A stretch of DNA of 13,633 bases from Pseudomonadota bacterium. Its GTDB lineage: Bacteria > Pseudomonadota > Alphaproteobacteria > Rhizobiales > Devosiaceae. A model generated the notes under the pieces. That model had not been told where the DNA came from. It made no database searches and saw only the letters and a program-made list of their open reading frames with translations. Made by a program: the position numbers and the translations under genes. The stretch spans positions 1 to 13,633 of the forward strand of contig JAEYXQ010000006.1 of assembly GCA_023431205.1 (NCBI GenBank), in the 5' to 3' direction. Below, in pieces: positions 1 through 6,546 of this stretch; the first letter of the stretch is position 1, and each line of letters begins with the position of its first letter.

Positions 1-2
1 CC

Positions 3-500
3 GTTGTGCAGGCTCAGACCGAGACTGCGCCGGCCCCCAACGCGGCCCCCGCCGCCACCGCACCGATGCAGGTCACCGATCCGGCCCAGTTCGCGGCCAT
101 GGCCGCAAGCAGCAATCAGTTCGAGATCGCCTCGAGCACGCTGGCTGTCGAGCGCGCCACCAACCCTGACGTCGTTGCCTTCGCCGAGCAGATGATTTCC
201 GACCACACCAAGGCGGCCCAGGACATGATGCCGGCCGCCCAGGAAGAGGGCGTGACCCCGCCGACCGATATGGAGGACCGTCACCAGCAGATGGTCGACC
301 AACTCAATGGTCTGGAAGGCGAGGAATTCGACGCAGCCTACATCGCCGCTCAGGTTCAGGCCCACGACGAGGCCGTGGCGCTGTTCGAGTCGTACTCGAC
401 CAACGGCCCCGAAGGCCCCTTGAAGGCGTTCGCCACCGCCACCCTGCCGGTGCTCCAGCAGCACCAGGAGCACGTGCACGGGCTCAGCGGCAGCCACTGA
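3..500 (+). CDS. DUF4142 family protein, 5'-truncated by the window edge
   Basis: The reading frame is open to the left edge, so the true start lies outside the window; the GTG at position 6 is probably internal. The first visible residues (VVQAQTE, then an Ala/Pro-rich stretch) look like the end of a signal peptide and a linker, suggesting export to the periplasm. The rest is an alpha-helical, ferritin-like four-helix domain typical of DUF4142. It contains the family-like stretch NPDVVAFAEQMISDHTKA and later the helix around AQVQAHDEAVALFESY, with a His-rich end (QQHQEHVHG). The family has no established enzyme activity; members occur in envelope and stress contexts in Proteobacteria. A strong terminator follows directly, so this gene ends its transcription unit. 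The family assignment is from motif recognition and is fairly secure; the function is unknown. Confidence 0.85.
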   Translation, partial: VVQAQTETAPAPNAAPAATAPMQVTDPAQFAAMAASSNQFEIASSTLAVERATNPDVVAFAEQMISDHTKAAQDMMPAAQEEGVTPPTDMEDRHQQMVDQLNGLEGEEFDAAYIAAQVQAHDEAVALFESYSTNGPEGPLKAFATATLPVLQQHQEHVHGLSGSH

Positions 501-513
501 AACCAGAACAACA

Positions 514-546
514 GGCCGTCCCCAACCGGGGGCGGCCTTCTTCCTT
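514..546 (+). terminator. Rho-independent terminator after the DUF4142 gene
   Basis: A 10-bp stem (GGCCGTCCCC at 514-523, GGGGGCGGCC at 528-537, one T-G pair) closes an AACC loop and is followed by a pyrimidine/T-rich tail, TTCTTCCTT. It lies 13 bases after the stop codon. Confidence 0.85.
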
Positions 547-557
547 AGGGTCAAGTC

Positions 558-698
558 GTGAAAACGATCATCATTGCCGTCATCATCATTGTCGTGGTCG
601 GCGCCATCGCTGCCGGCGTAAGCTTCATGCAGGGATCGGGCGTACAGCGCGACATGGCACCTGCCGACCTCGTCGAAAGCGAGCAGGTCGGCAGCTAA
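558..698 (+). CDS. Small single-pass membrane protein, 46 aa, GTG start
   Basis: A short frame begins with GTG at 558 and ends with TAA at 696-698, encoding 46 residues. Residues 4-19 (IIIAVIIIVVVGAIAA) form one strongly hydrophobic membrane segment after a short MKT start. A polar, acidic tail (about residues 25-46, ending ESEQVGS) follows. A modest Shine-Dalgarno-like AGGG (547-550) lies 7 bases before the GTG. The organisation resembles the many small inner-membrane peptides found in alphaproteobacterial genomes, but I recognise no named family. The gene lies just after the DUF4142 terminator, so it would need its own promoter or read-through. Codon use and the clean topology support a real gene; a chance hydrophobic frame cannot be excluded. 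The function is unknown. Confidence 0.55.
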   Translation: MKTIIIAVIIIVVVGAIAAGVSFMQGSGVQRDMAPADLVESEQVGS

Positions 699-710
699 GT
701 CGCGATTAGC

Positions 711-736
711 GAAACTATATTGCTCAACACGACGTT
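711..736 (+). promoter_or_regulatory. Possible EcfG-type stress promoter upstream of the DUF378 gene
   Basis: GAAAC (711-715), a 17-base spacer and CGTT (733-736) resemble the alphaproteobacterial EcfG/sigma-T consensus GGAAC-N16-17-CGTT, with one mismatch in the -35 element. The spacing to the start codon (767) is suitable. The mismatch is at a normally conserved G, so this is a weak call made by eye. Confidence 0.3.
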
Positions 737-761
737 ACCTCCACATCACATCCTGGAGGTA
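736..761 (+). promoter_or_regulatory. Hairpin covering the DUF378 ribosome binding site
   Basis: TACCTCCA (736-743) is an exact complement of TGGAGGTA (754-761), giving an 8-bp stem with a 10-base loop. The right arm contains the whole Shine-Dalgarno GGAGG (755-759), which lies 7 bases before the ATG at 767. If the transcript begins upstream of 736, the site would be masked until the hairpin opens. A transcript starting near 742-745 would lack the left arm. Confidence 0.5.
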
Positions 762-766
762 CAACA

Positions 767-994
767 ATGCGTGCATTGAACATTATTACCCTGCTGCTGA
801 TCATCATCGGCGGCATCAACTGGCTTCTCGTCGGCGTCGCGCAGTTCGACCTTGTTGCCGCGCTCTTCGGCGGCCAGGACGCGGCGCTTGCCCGCATCGT
901 CTATATTCTGGTCGGCCTGTCGGCGCTGTATCAGCTGGTGCCGTTCTTCCGCTCGCTTTCCCGCGGCGAAGTCTCCGCTGAACGCGGCTACTAA
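767..994 (+). CDS. DUF378 family small membrane protein, 75 aa
   Basis: The protein is 75 residues with two hydrophobic segments, about residues 5-31 (IITLLLIIIGGINWLLVG followed by AQFDLVAALFG) and 42-62 (ARIVYILVGLSALYQLVPFF). The GGINWLLVG signature and the overall two-helix length match DUF378, a family of small bacterial and archaeal inner-membrane proteins of unknown function. The ATG at 767 is supported by a strong GGAGG 7 bases upstream. That ribosome binding site lies inside a perfect 8-bp hairpin, and an EcfG-like promoter may precede it, so stress-linked or structured translational control is plausible. A rho-independent terminator follows 8 bases after the stop. The gene converges with the polysaccharide operon, the two stop codons lying 18 bases apart. 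The family call is confident; the role is not known. Confidence 0.9.
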   Translation: MRALNIITLLLIIIGGINWLLVGVAQFDLVAALFGGQDAALARIVYILVGLSALYQLVPFFRSLSRGEVSAERGY

Positions 995-1001
995 GACCCT
1001 T

Positions 1002-1037
1002 GCGGCAGCCGTTCAGACGGCTGCCGCTTCTTCTCTC
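1002..1037 (+). terminator. Rho-independent terminator after the DUF378 gene, overlapping the opposite gene's 3' end
   Basis: A perfect 11-bp stem, GCGGCAGCCGT (1002-1012) with ACGGCTGCCGC (1017-1027), closes a TCAG loop and is followed by TTCTTCTCTC. The loop holds the stop codon (1013-1015, minus strand) of the convergent glycosyltransferase gene, so one arm is also coding DNA. The minus-strand side lacks a U-run, so termination is probably efficient only for the plus strand. Confidence 0.85.
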
Positions 1038-2128
1038 GTGAACTCATCCGCTCCGCTGGCTCGGGCGAAGCCGAGGGCCGACAGCAGGTGACGCGCACGG
1101 GCCCGACCCGTGTGCTCCGCCAGCACCACACGCTGGGCCGCCGCGGCGATCGTGCGGCACTGGGCCTCCGAGGTCTTCTCCAGGACCTCGACAACCTCAT
1201 CGGCATCGCGGGCAACCATCAGGGCCTCCCCGATCGGGAACAACTCTCCCAGACCATCCCAATAGTCACTGATCACCGGGGTCGCACAAGCTCCGGCCTC
1301 GAACAGGCGGACGCTCGGCGACCAGCCGGCGGCAATCATGTCCGCCCGGGTGACGTTGAGGGTGAAGCGCTGCCGGCTGTAAAAGCTCGGGTGCTCTGCC
1401 GGAGGCAGGTGCTCGATGCGGTCGACATTGGCCGGCCAGTCGATGTCGTCGGGATATTGCGGGCCAGCCACCACGAAGCGCTTGTGCGGCAGGCGCCGCG
1501 CCGGCTCGAGCAGGAGCCGCTCGAGCGTCGGCTGGCGGTCGGGGCTGTAGGTGCCGAGATAGCCGAGGTCCCACTCCGCGGGCTCGCCGGTGGGCCTGTA
1601 ACGGGCATCATCCACCGAACAGTAGAGATCCACCGCGCTCTGGGCGCCGAACTCCTGCTCGAGCCGGGTCAGCGTCGGTCCGCCGGAGAAGGAGAAGTAG
1701 ATGTCGAACAGCGGGATTTGCCGGCGCTCCAGATACTCCTCGTCGCCGCGGGCTAGCTTGGCCAACGTCACTGGCGTGTCGATGTCATAAAAGCTCAGAT
1801 GCGCCGGCTGCAGCGCGGCAACGGCGTCGATCACCGCCGGGCCTTCGGGCACGTAGGACCCGATCATGACCGCGCCGGCCGAACGCAGGTGCGGGGCGAA
1901 GCGCTCGATGAGGTTGGGGACGCTGCTGTAGTATTCGAGCGCACAGAAGTCGGGCTCCGGCAGGTCGCGATTGCTGGCGTACCAGGGCACGTCGCGCTCG
2001 AGGAACAGCACGCGCTTGCCCTCGGCAGCGACGCCGAGCAGCAGCGCCCTAAAAGTGGTGGCGTGGCCATTGCCCCAGGACGAGGAGAGCGACAGGCCGA
2101 GGACGACGAGGTCATAACGCTCGCTCAT
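1013..2128 (-). CDS. CgeB-like glycosyltransferase (third of three in tandem), 371 aa
   Basis: This is a predicted cytoplasmic glycosyltransferase of GT-B fold, related to the CgeB/'glycosyl transferases group 1' families (DUF3880 and Glyco_trans_1_2 type). The N-terminal half starts with SLSSSWGNGHAT (residues 13-24), close to the matching motif in the next gene upstream. The C-terminal half carries the nucleotide-sugar site region PSVRLFEAGACATPVISDYWDG (271-292). In this family that Glu helps bind the donor. A tail near residue 337 (LAEHT) is shared with both neighbours. The donor and acceptor cannot be read from sequence. The ATG overlaps the preceding stop by four bases (ATGA), with GGAGG 7 bases upstream, so this start is preferred over the in-frame upstream extension. 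It is the last gene of a six-gene operon, and its stop lies in the loop of the opposite gene's terminator. Confidence 0.9.
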   Translation of the reverse strand: MSERYDLVVLGLSLSSSWGNGHATTFRALLLGVAAEGKRVLFLERDVPWYASNRDLPEPDFCALEYYSSVPNLIERFAPHLRSAGAVMIGSYVPEGPAVIDAVAALQPAHLSFYDIDTPVTLAKLARGDEEYLERRQIPLFDIYFSFSGGPTLTRLEQEFGAQSAVDLYCSVDDARYRPTGEPAEWDLGYLGTYSPDRQPTLERLLLEPARRLPHKRFVVAGPQYPDDIDWPANVDRIEHLPPAEHPSFYSRQRFTLNVTRADMIAAGWSPSVRLFEAGACATPVISDYWDGLGELFPIGEALMVARDADEVVEVLEKTSEAQCRTIAAAAQRVVLAEHTGRARARHLLSALGFARASGADEFTREEAAAV

Positions 2129-3219
2129 TCCGCTGCCTCCGTCCGCCTCGTCTCGACATGGCGGCGGAAGATCTGGTCGGCAAGTTCGGCGCGATCGGCA
2201 TAGGTGTGCTCGGACAGCACGCGCCGCATCGCGGCCTCGCCGATGGCGTCGGCCTTTTCGGGAGTCAGCGCGGCGAGGATCTCGACCACGTCGTTGCCGT
2301 CGCGGGCAACCAGCACTTCCCGATCGGGGGCAAGGAACATCTCGATGCCTTCCCAATAGTCGGTGATGAGGCAGGCCCCTGCCCCGGCGGCTTCGAAGAC
2401 GCGCGTGGCCGGCGAGAAGCCGTTGCGGGCCATGCTCTCGCGCGAAATATTCAGCACCGCCTTGGGCGTGACGTTGAAGCTGTTGTGGTCGGCGGTGCCG
2501 ACATGGCCGATATAGTGGACGTTCGGGCTTATCGACTTGTCGCCCCAGCCGGAGCCGCCGAGGACGAAGCGCTGCAGCGGCAGGCGTGCCGCCGGGGCAA
2601 GGAAGAACTCCTCCACCCGCCGCTCGCGATCCGGCAGCCGATTGCCGAGGAAACCGAGATCGCCCTCGAATCGCTGTTGGGGCGGCGCCGGATGGTGGGT
2701 CGAGGGGTCGAGCGCGTTGTAGATCGGGATGCATTCATGTGCGCCGAACTGGCGGTAGGCGTCGATGACAGGGTCGCCGCCACCATAGGTGAGCACGAGA
2801 TCGATGCTGCTGAGCGCGCGGCGCAGCGGATGATCCGGAGCGGCCTGCAGTTCTGCGAGGGTTGCCGGTGCATCGACGTCCCAGAAGATGCGCAGGGCAC
2901 CGGGCGCGGCCGCGGCCAGCACGGCCTCAAGGATGCGGTCGTCCTCGAAGCCGACGCCGCTCGCCTTGACGACGATGTCGGCCTCGGCTGCTTTGGCGGC
3001 GACGCGCTGGAGCGCTTCGACAGTGCCGTCATAGACCACCACCCGACACCAGTCCGGCGGATCGATGTCGCGGTTCTTCTGCCGGTCGTAGACATCGGGC
3101 TCGTAGAAGGTGACCTCGTAGCCGAGGCCGGCGAGGGCACGGATGATGCCGCGATAATAGGTGGCGGCGCCGTTCCAGTAGGCGGAGAGCAGGCTCGAGC
3201 CGTAGAACGCGATCTTCAT
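2125..3219 (-). CDS. CgeB-like glycosyltransferase (second of three in tandem), 364 aa
   Basis: This GT-B glycosyltransferase is clearly paralogous to the next gene downstream. It opens with MKIAFYGSSLLSAYWNGAAT (residues 1-20), has a conserved FWDVDAPATLAEL segment (112-124), and a C-terminal donor-site region SPATRVFEAAGAGACLITDYWEG (269-291). The corresponding parts of the downstream protein are FYDIDTPVTLAKL and PSVRLFEAGACATPVISDYWDG, so the two share layout over the full length. It is expected to add one sugar to a lipid-linked polysaccharide intermediate at the cytoplasmic side of the inner membrane; the sugar is unknown. The start overlaps the previous stop by four bases and has a strong AAGGAGG seven bases upstream, inside the previous gene. 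Its own stop overlaps the next start in the same way, so it is translationally coupled on both sides. Confidence 0.9.
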   Translation of the reverse strand: MKIAFYGSSLLSAYWNGAATYYRGIIRALAGLGYEVTFYEPDVYDRQKNRDIDPPDWCRVVVYDGTVEALQRVAAKAAEADIVVKASGVGFEDDRILEAVLAAAAPGALRIFWDVDAPATLAELQAAPDHPLRRALSSIDLVLTYGGGDPVIDAYRQFGAHECIPIYNALDPSTHHPAPPQQRFEGDLGFLGNRLPDRERRVEEFFLAPAARLPLQRFVLGGSGWGDKSISPNVHYIGHVGTADHNSFNVTPKAVLNISRESMARNGFSPATRVFEAAGAGACLITDYWEGIEMFLAPDREVLVARDGNDVVEILAALTPEKADAIGEAAMRRVLSEHTYADRAELADQIFRRHVETRRTEAAE

Positions 3220-4346
3220 TGTGCAGCCTCCTTGGCGGCCAGGTTCTCGAGCACGCGCTCGCTGCCATGGCTGGCCAGCACCGCCAGCAGTTCGTCCACC
3301 CGATGGGCGCAGGTGTGGCGGGTGAGGATCGTTTCCAGCCCATGGCGTTCCAGGTCCTTGGCCATGCTGCGATCGGTGAGGACGTCGGTCAGCAGGTGGC
3401 GCATCTCCTCGCCGTCCTTGGCAAAGAGGAAGTCGGCACCGGGTCGGAACAGGCCCTCGGCATCGTCCCAGGGCGCCGAGATCAGCGGGATGCCGCAGGC
3501 CAGGGCCTCGAACATGCGGATGGTCGGGATACCCGGCAGCGCCTCGACATAGGGCCGGCGCGGGATGTGCATGGTGACGCGATGGCGGGCGAAAGCGGCC
3601 GGCGCATCGGCATTGGCGATCCAGCCGCCATAGTCGAGACCGGCGGCGCGAACGGCAGCAATGGCCTCGTCCGGGTAGCGGACGCCGCGCACCGTGCCGG
3701 TGAGCTTCAGGTCGCGCGCCGGCTCGATCAGGAACTCGCGGATCTCGGCGGTGCGCTCGTCATCGCCCCAGTTGCCGATCCAGATCAGGTCCTGCTCACG
3801 GTCGATCTCGGGCAGCGGCTGGAACAGCACGTGGTCGGCAGCCTCGTGCCAGGTGACCACCTGCCGGCCCCAGCCGGCCTTGAGATAGCGCTCGCGCAGG
3901 GTTTCGCCGAAGGCGAGGATGACGTCGTAGTCCTGCAGCAGGAGACCGGCGATGTCCTGCTCCGCCGACACGGCACGGTGGTGGGTGTCGTGGAACAGCA
4001 GGGTGAAACGGCCGCCCTCCCGCCGGGCGCGGCCGATGCGGGCCACGAGTTCCGGATCGGTCCATTCATGCACCACCACCACGTCGGCATCGTCGATGGC
4101 GGCCTCGTGGTCGAAGTCGCCGCCATACTGTTGCGCCACCAGCCCCGGGAAGTCGCGCCCGAACCGGTCGATGGCGCCCGGACCCTGCGTCTTCAGCAGG
4201 TTTTCGCGGCTCCAGGAGTCGGCGGGTTCCAGCGCCAGCACCGAATGGCCGCGGCTCTGGAGATCGCGCATCACCCCGCGAAGGAAATGGGCATTGCCGT
4301 GGTTCCAGTCGGAGACCAGGGAGTGGGTATAGAATACGAAGTGCAT
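3216..4346 (-). CDS. CgeB-like glycosyltransferase (first of three in tandem), 376 aa
   Basis: This is a GT-B fold glycosyltransferase of the CgeB/Glyco_trans_1_2 type and a more distant paralogue of the two genes downstream. The N-terminal motif THSLVSDWNHGNAHFLRG (residues 7-24) parallels their SxxSxWxNGxAT region. A central DLIWIGNWGDDERTAEI segment (186-202) marks the domain boundary. The C-terminal half has the donor-site region GIPTIRMFEALACGIPLISAPWDD (272-295), where E280 is the likely donor-binding Glu. It probably adds a sugar to the growing repeat unit. An 8-base gap separates it from the GT4 gene upstream, and its GAGGG Shine-Dalgarno overlaps that gene's TGA stop, again indicating coupled translation. 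Specificity cannot be deduced. Confidence 0.88.
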   Translation of the reverse strand: MHFVFYTHSLVSDWNHGNAHFLRGVMRDLQSRGHSVLALEPADSWSRENLLKTQGPGAIDRFGRDFPGLVAQQYGGDFDHEAAIDDADVVVVHEWTDPELVARIGRARREGGRFTLLFHDTHHRAVSAEQDIAGLLLQDYDVILAFGETLRERYLKAGWGRQVVTWHEAADHVLFQPLPEIDREQDLIWIGNWGDDERTAEIREFLIEPARDLKLTGTVRGVRYPDEAIAAVRAAGLDYGGWIANADAPAAFARHRVTMHIPRRPYVEALPGIPTIRMFEALACGIPLISAPWDDAEGLFRPGADFLFAKDGEEMRHLLTDVLTDRSMAKDLERHGLETILTRHTCAHRVDELLAVLASHGSERVLENLAAKEAAQ

Positions 4347-4354
4347 CGAGGCCC

Positions 4355-5500
4355 TCAGGCAGTGCGGCTCAAACTGGACATCAGCAGGCTCTCATAGGCC
4401 TGCTGCATGGCGCGCCCCTGGGCGGCCAGGGTGAAACGCCCGGCCCGCTCGCGTGCGGCAGCGCCGAGCTGGCGGCGCCGGTCGGGGTCGCGCGCGAGAG
4501 TGTTGATCGCCTCGGCAAAACCGCGCGGGTCGTCCTTGTCGGCGAACAGCGCCACGCCGTCCCAGAGTTCGCGGTAGGTTGGGATATCGGCAAGCACCAT
4601 GGCGCCGCCGCTGCCGGCAGCTTCCAGCGGCGCCAGCCCGAAAGGCTCATAGCGCGACGGCGACACGAAGATGCCGGCCTCACGCATCCGCGCCATCACC
4701 TCGGCATGGCCGAGTTCGCCCAGCCATTGCGCCTGCGCAATGTCGCGATGGGCGCCGTTGGGGCCGTGATTGGCGCCGGCCATCAGCACCGGCCAGTCCG
4801 TCAGCGCTGCCGCTTCATCCAGCACGCCACCATTCTTGCCGTCGTCCCACCAGCGGCCGGCGGCAAACACATAGGGTTCGCGCTCCCCGCTCGCCGCCAC
4901 GGCATCGGAGCCGTTGTAGACCACCCGCGGGCATCCCACGGTCCCGTAACTCTGGCGCAGCATGGCCGCGTGTGCCTGGCTGGGCGCAACGATCATATCG
5001 GCGGCCTCGAAACCAAGGCGGTTGAGCCGCTCCTGCCACAGCCAGTCCGGCGGAACGCTTGTGCCACGAACAGCGGCGAACCAGGTCACGGTGCAGGAAT
5101 GCGACACAGTCAGCACCGGCACGTCGAGTTCCAGCCCAGCAGCCTGCGAGGGCAGGTTGAGGTGCACCAGGTCAATCTCGCGATCGTCCACCAGTTGGCT
5201 GATCAGCACCGGCACGTCGCGCAGGCTGTCCTCGTCGGAGGCCGTCCAGTCGAGCGGCGCGTCGAGCCAGACCACGTCGCCCCGCGCCTCCGCCTCGGCG
5301 CGCTGGCGCTCGCTGGGCGGCGGCCCGAAGCCGGCGAAGGTGAAGGTAAAACCGGCGGCCTTCAGCGTCGCCGCCAGGTCCATGGCATAGCGCCAGACGC
5401 CGCCGACGGCGTCGACGGTCATCAGCACATGGCGCGGACGATGCAGCGAAACGGCGGAGCCGTGATGAGCACTGAACACTGGCCCCGGAGCGGCAATCAT
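4355..5500 (-). CDS. GT4-family glycosyltransferase, 381 aa
   Basis: This is a retaining GT-B glycosyltransferase of the GT4/'glycosyl transferases group 1' family. The glycine-rich acceptor-side loop appears as MTVDAVGGVWRYAMDLA (residues 27-43). A FAAGRWWDDGKN segment (212-223) starts the C-terminal domain, where GT4 proteins usually have a GR...KN motif. The E-x7-E donor motif is present as YEPFGLAPLE (E285 and E293) and is followed by an AAGSGGAMVLAD loop. The ATG at 5500 overlaps the upstream epimerase stop by four bases and has no clear Shine-Dalgarno, fitting coupled re-initiation. It gives about 22 extra residues before the usual family start; M27 is an alternative start. In context it is one of four glycosyltransferases building a surface polysaccharide; donor and linkage are unknown. 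Confidence 0.92.
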   Translation of the reverse strand: MIAAPGPVFSAHHGSAVSLHRPRHVLMTVDAVGGVWRYAMDLAATLKAAGFTFTFAGFGPPPSERQRAEAEARGDVVWLDAPLDWTASDEDSLRDVPVLISQLVDDREIDLVHLNLPSQAAGLELDVPVLTVSHSCTVTWFAAVRGTSVPPDWLWQERLNRLGFEAADMIVAPSQAHAAMLRQSYGTVGCPRVVYNGSDAVAASGEREPYVFAAGRWWDDGKNGGVLDEAAALTDWPVLMAGANHGPNGAHRDIAQAQWLGELGHAEVMARMREAGIFVSPSRYEPFGLAPLEAAGSGGAMVLADIPTYRELWDGVALFADKDDPRGFAEAINTLARDPDRRRQLGAAARERAGRFTLAAQGRAMQQAYESLLMSSLSRTA

Positions 5501-6546
5501 GCGGTGGCCCGTTCGCGCTTGGCGGCGCTGCCGCTGCGGAGCCAGTCGGCGAGGTCCCGTACGCCGGCGCGCCAGCCCATCTGCGCCTTCCAGCCCAGTT
5601 CGGCCGTCAGCCGCGACGTGTCGGCCACGAAATAGCGCTGATCGCCCTCGCGCCAGTCGTCGTGGGTGATGTCGACCTTGGTTCCGGTGACGCGGCCGAT
5701 CTCCTCGAGCACGGCGTTGAGGCTGACCGCATTTCGTGGGCCGCCGCCCAGGTTGAAGGCATGGCCGCTCACCTTGTCGATGGAGGCGAGCACCGCGCGA
5801 TAAGCTGCCACCGCGTCGCTGACATGGAGCACGTCGCGGACCTGCTGGCCGTCGCCATAGATGGTGATCGGCTTGCCCTGCAGCGCGCGAATAAGGAAAT
5901 GCGCCACCCAGCCCTGGTCCTCGGTGCCGAACTGACGTGGACCATAGATGCAGCTCATGCGTAGCACGGCGGTCGGGATGCCGTATGACCCGGCATAGTC
6001 CAGCACATACTGGTCGGCCACGCCCTTGGAGCAGCCATAGGGGGTGCAGAAGGAGAGCTTGCGATCCTCGCCCACGCCGCGCGCCCGCAGCAATTCGTCC
6101 ACCGGCGCGTAGCCGGATGCTTCCTCGCTGAGCGCGATGTCGTCGAGGCTGCCATAGACCTTGTTGGTGCTGGCAAACACCACCGGCGCCTTGTGGCCGG
6201 CGGCGCGTACCGCCTCGAGCACGTTCAGCGTACCGCGCGCATTGATCTCGAAATCGTCGACAGGATCGACAAGGCTGGTGGTCACCGCGGTCTGGGCGGC
6301 GAAGTGGAACACGGCACCCGCCCGGGCGATTGCCGGGGCGATGGCGTCACGGTCGCGGACGTCCGCCACCACCACTTCCACGCGCCCGCCATGGCGCTCC
6401 TTGAGCCAGGCGGCGTTCTGCTCCACCCCGGCCCGGCTCAGATTGTCGATAGCGATCACCCGCTCGCCTGCGGCAAGCAAGGTGTCCGCAAGGTTGGAGC
6501 CGATGAACCCGGCCCCTCCCGTTATGGCGATCGGGCGATTGGTCAT
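5497..6546 (-). CDS. NAD-dependent SDR epimerase, CDP-paratose/tyvelose 2-epimerase-like, 349 aa
   Basis: This is an extended short-chain dehydrogenase acting on a nucleotide sugar in the cytoplasm. The NAD-binding TGGAGFIG lies at residues 9-16, and the catalytic Tyr-Lys pair is in TPYGCSKG (Y170, K174). The STNKVYG segment (126-132), the TPYGCSKGVADQYVLDY stretch and the GPRQFGTEDQGWVAHF stretch (202-217) are characteristic of the RfbE-type CDP-tyvelose 2-epimerase/CDP-paratose 2-epimerase branch, rather than GalE. The usual partner enzymes of that pathway (CDP-glucose 4,6-dehydratase and following steps) are not in the window, so the exact substrate is open. The ATG at 6546 overlaps the upstream epimerase stop by four bases and is preferred to the long in-frame upstream extension, which would run through that gene. 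It is the second gene of the operon. Confidence 0.88.
   Translation of the reverse strand: MTNRPIAITGGAGFIGSNLADTLLAAGERVIAIDNLSRAGVEQNAAWLKERHGGRVEVVVADVRDRDAIAPAIARAGAVFHFAAQTAVTTSLVDPVDDFEINARGTLNVLEAVRAAGHKAPVVFASTNKVYGSLDDIALSEEASGYAPVDELLRARGVGEDRKLSFCTPYGCSKGVADQYVLDYAGSYGIPTAVLRMSCIYGPRQFGTEDQGWVAHFLIRALQGKPITIYGDGQQVRDVLHVSDAVAAYRAVLASIDKVSGHAFNLGGGPRNAVSLNAVLEEIGRVTGTKVDITHDDWREGDQRYFVADTSRLTAELGWKAQMGWRAGVRDLADWLRSGSAAKRERATA

Noticed and set aside
2129..2734. In-frame upstream extension of the last glycosyltransferase (to 573 residues)
   Set aside because: The extension is the shadow of the preceding gene. The ATGA overlap and GGAGG site support a start at 2128.
2158..4397. Long plus-strand open frames (464 and 392 codons) opposite the CgeB-like genes
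   Set aside because: They mirror the minus-strand glycosyltransferase genes codon for codon in a GC-rich region, show no recognisable domain, and have repetitive Gly/Val/Asp/Ala-rich translations typical of antisense shadows.
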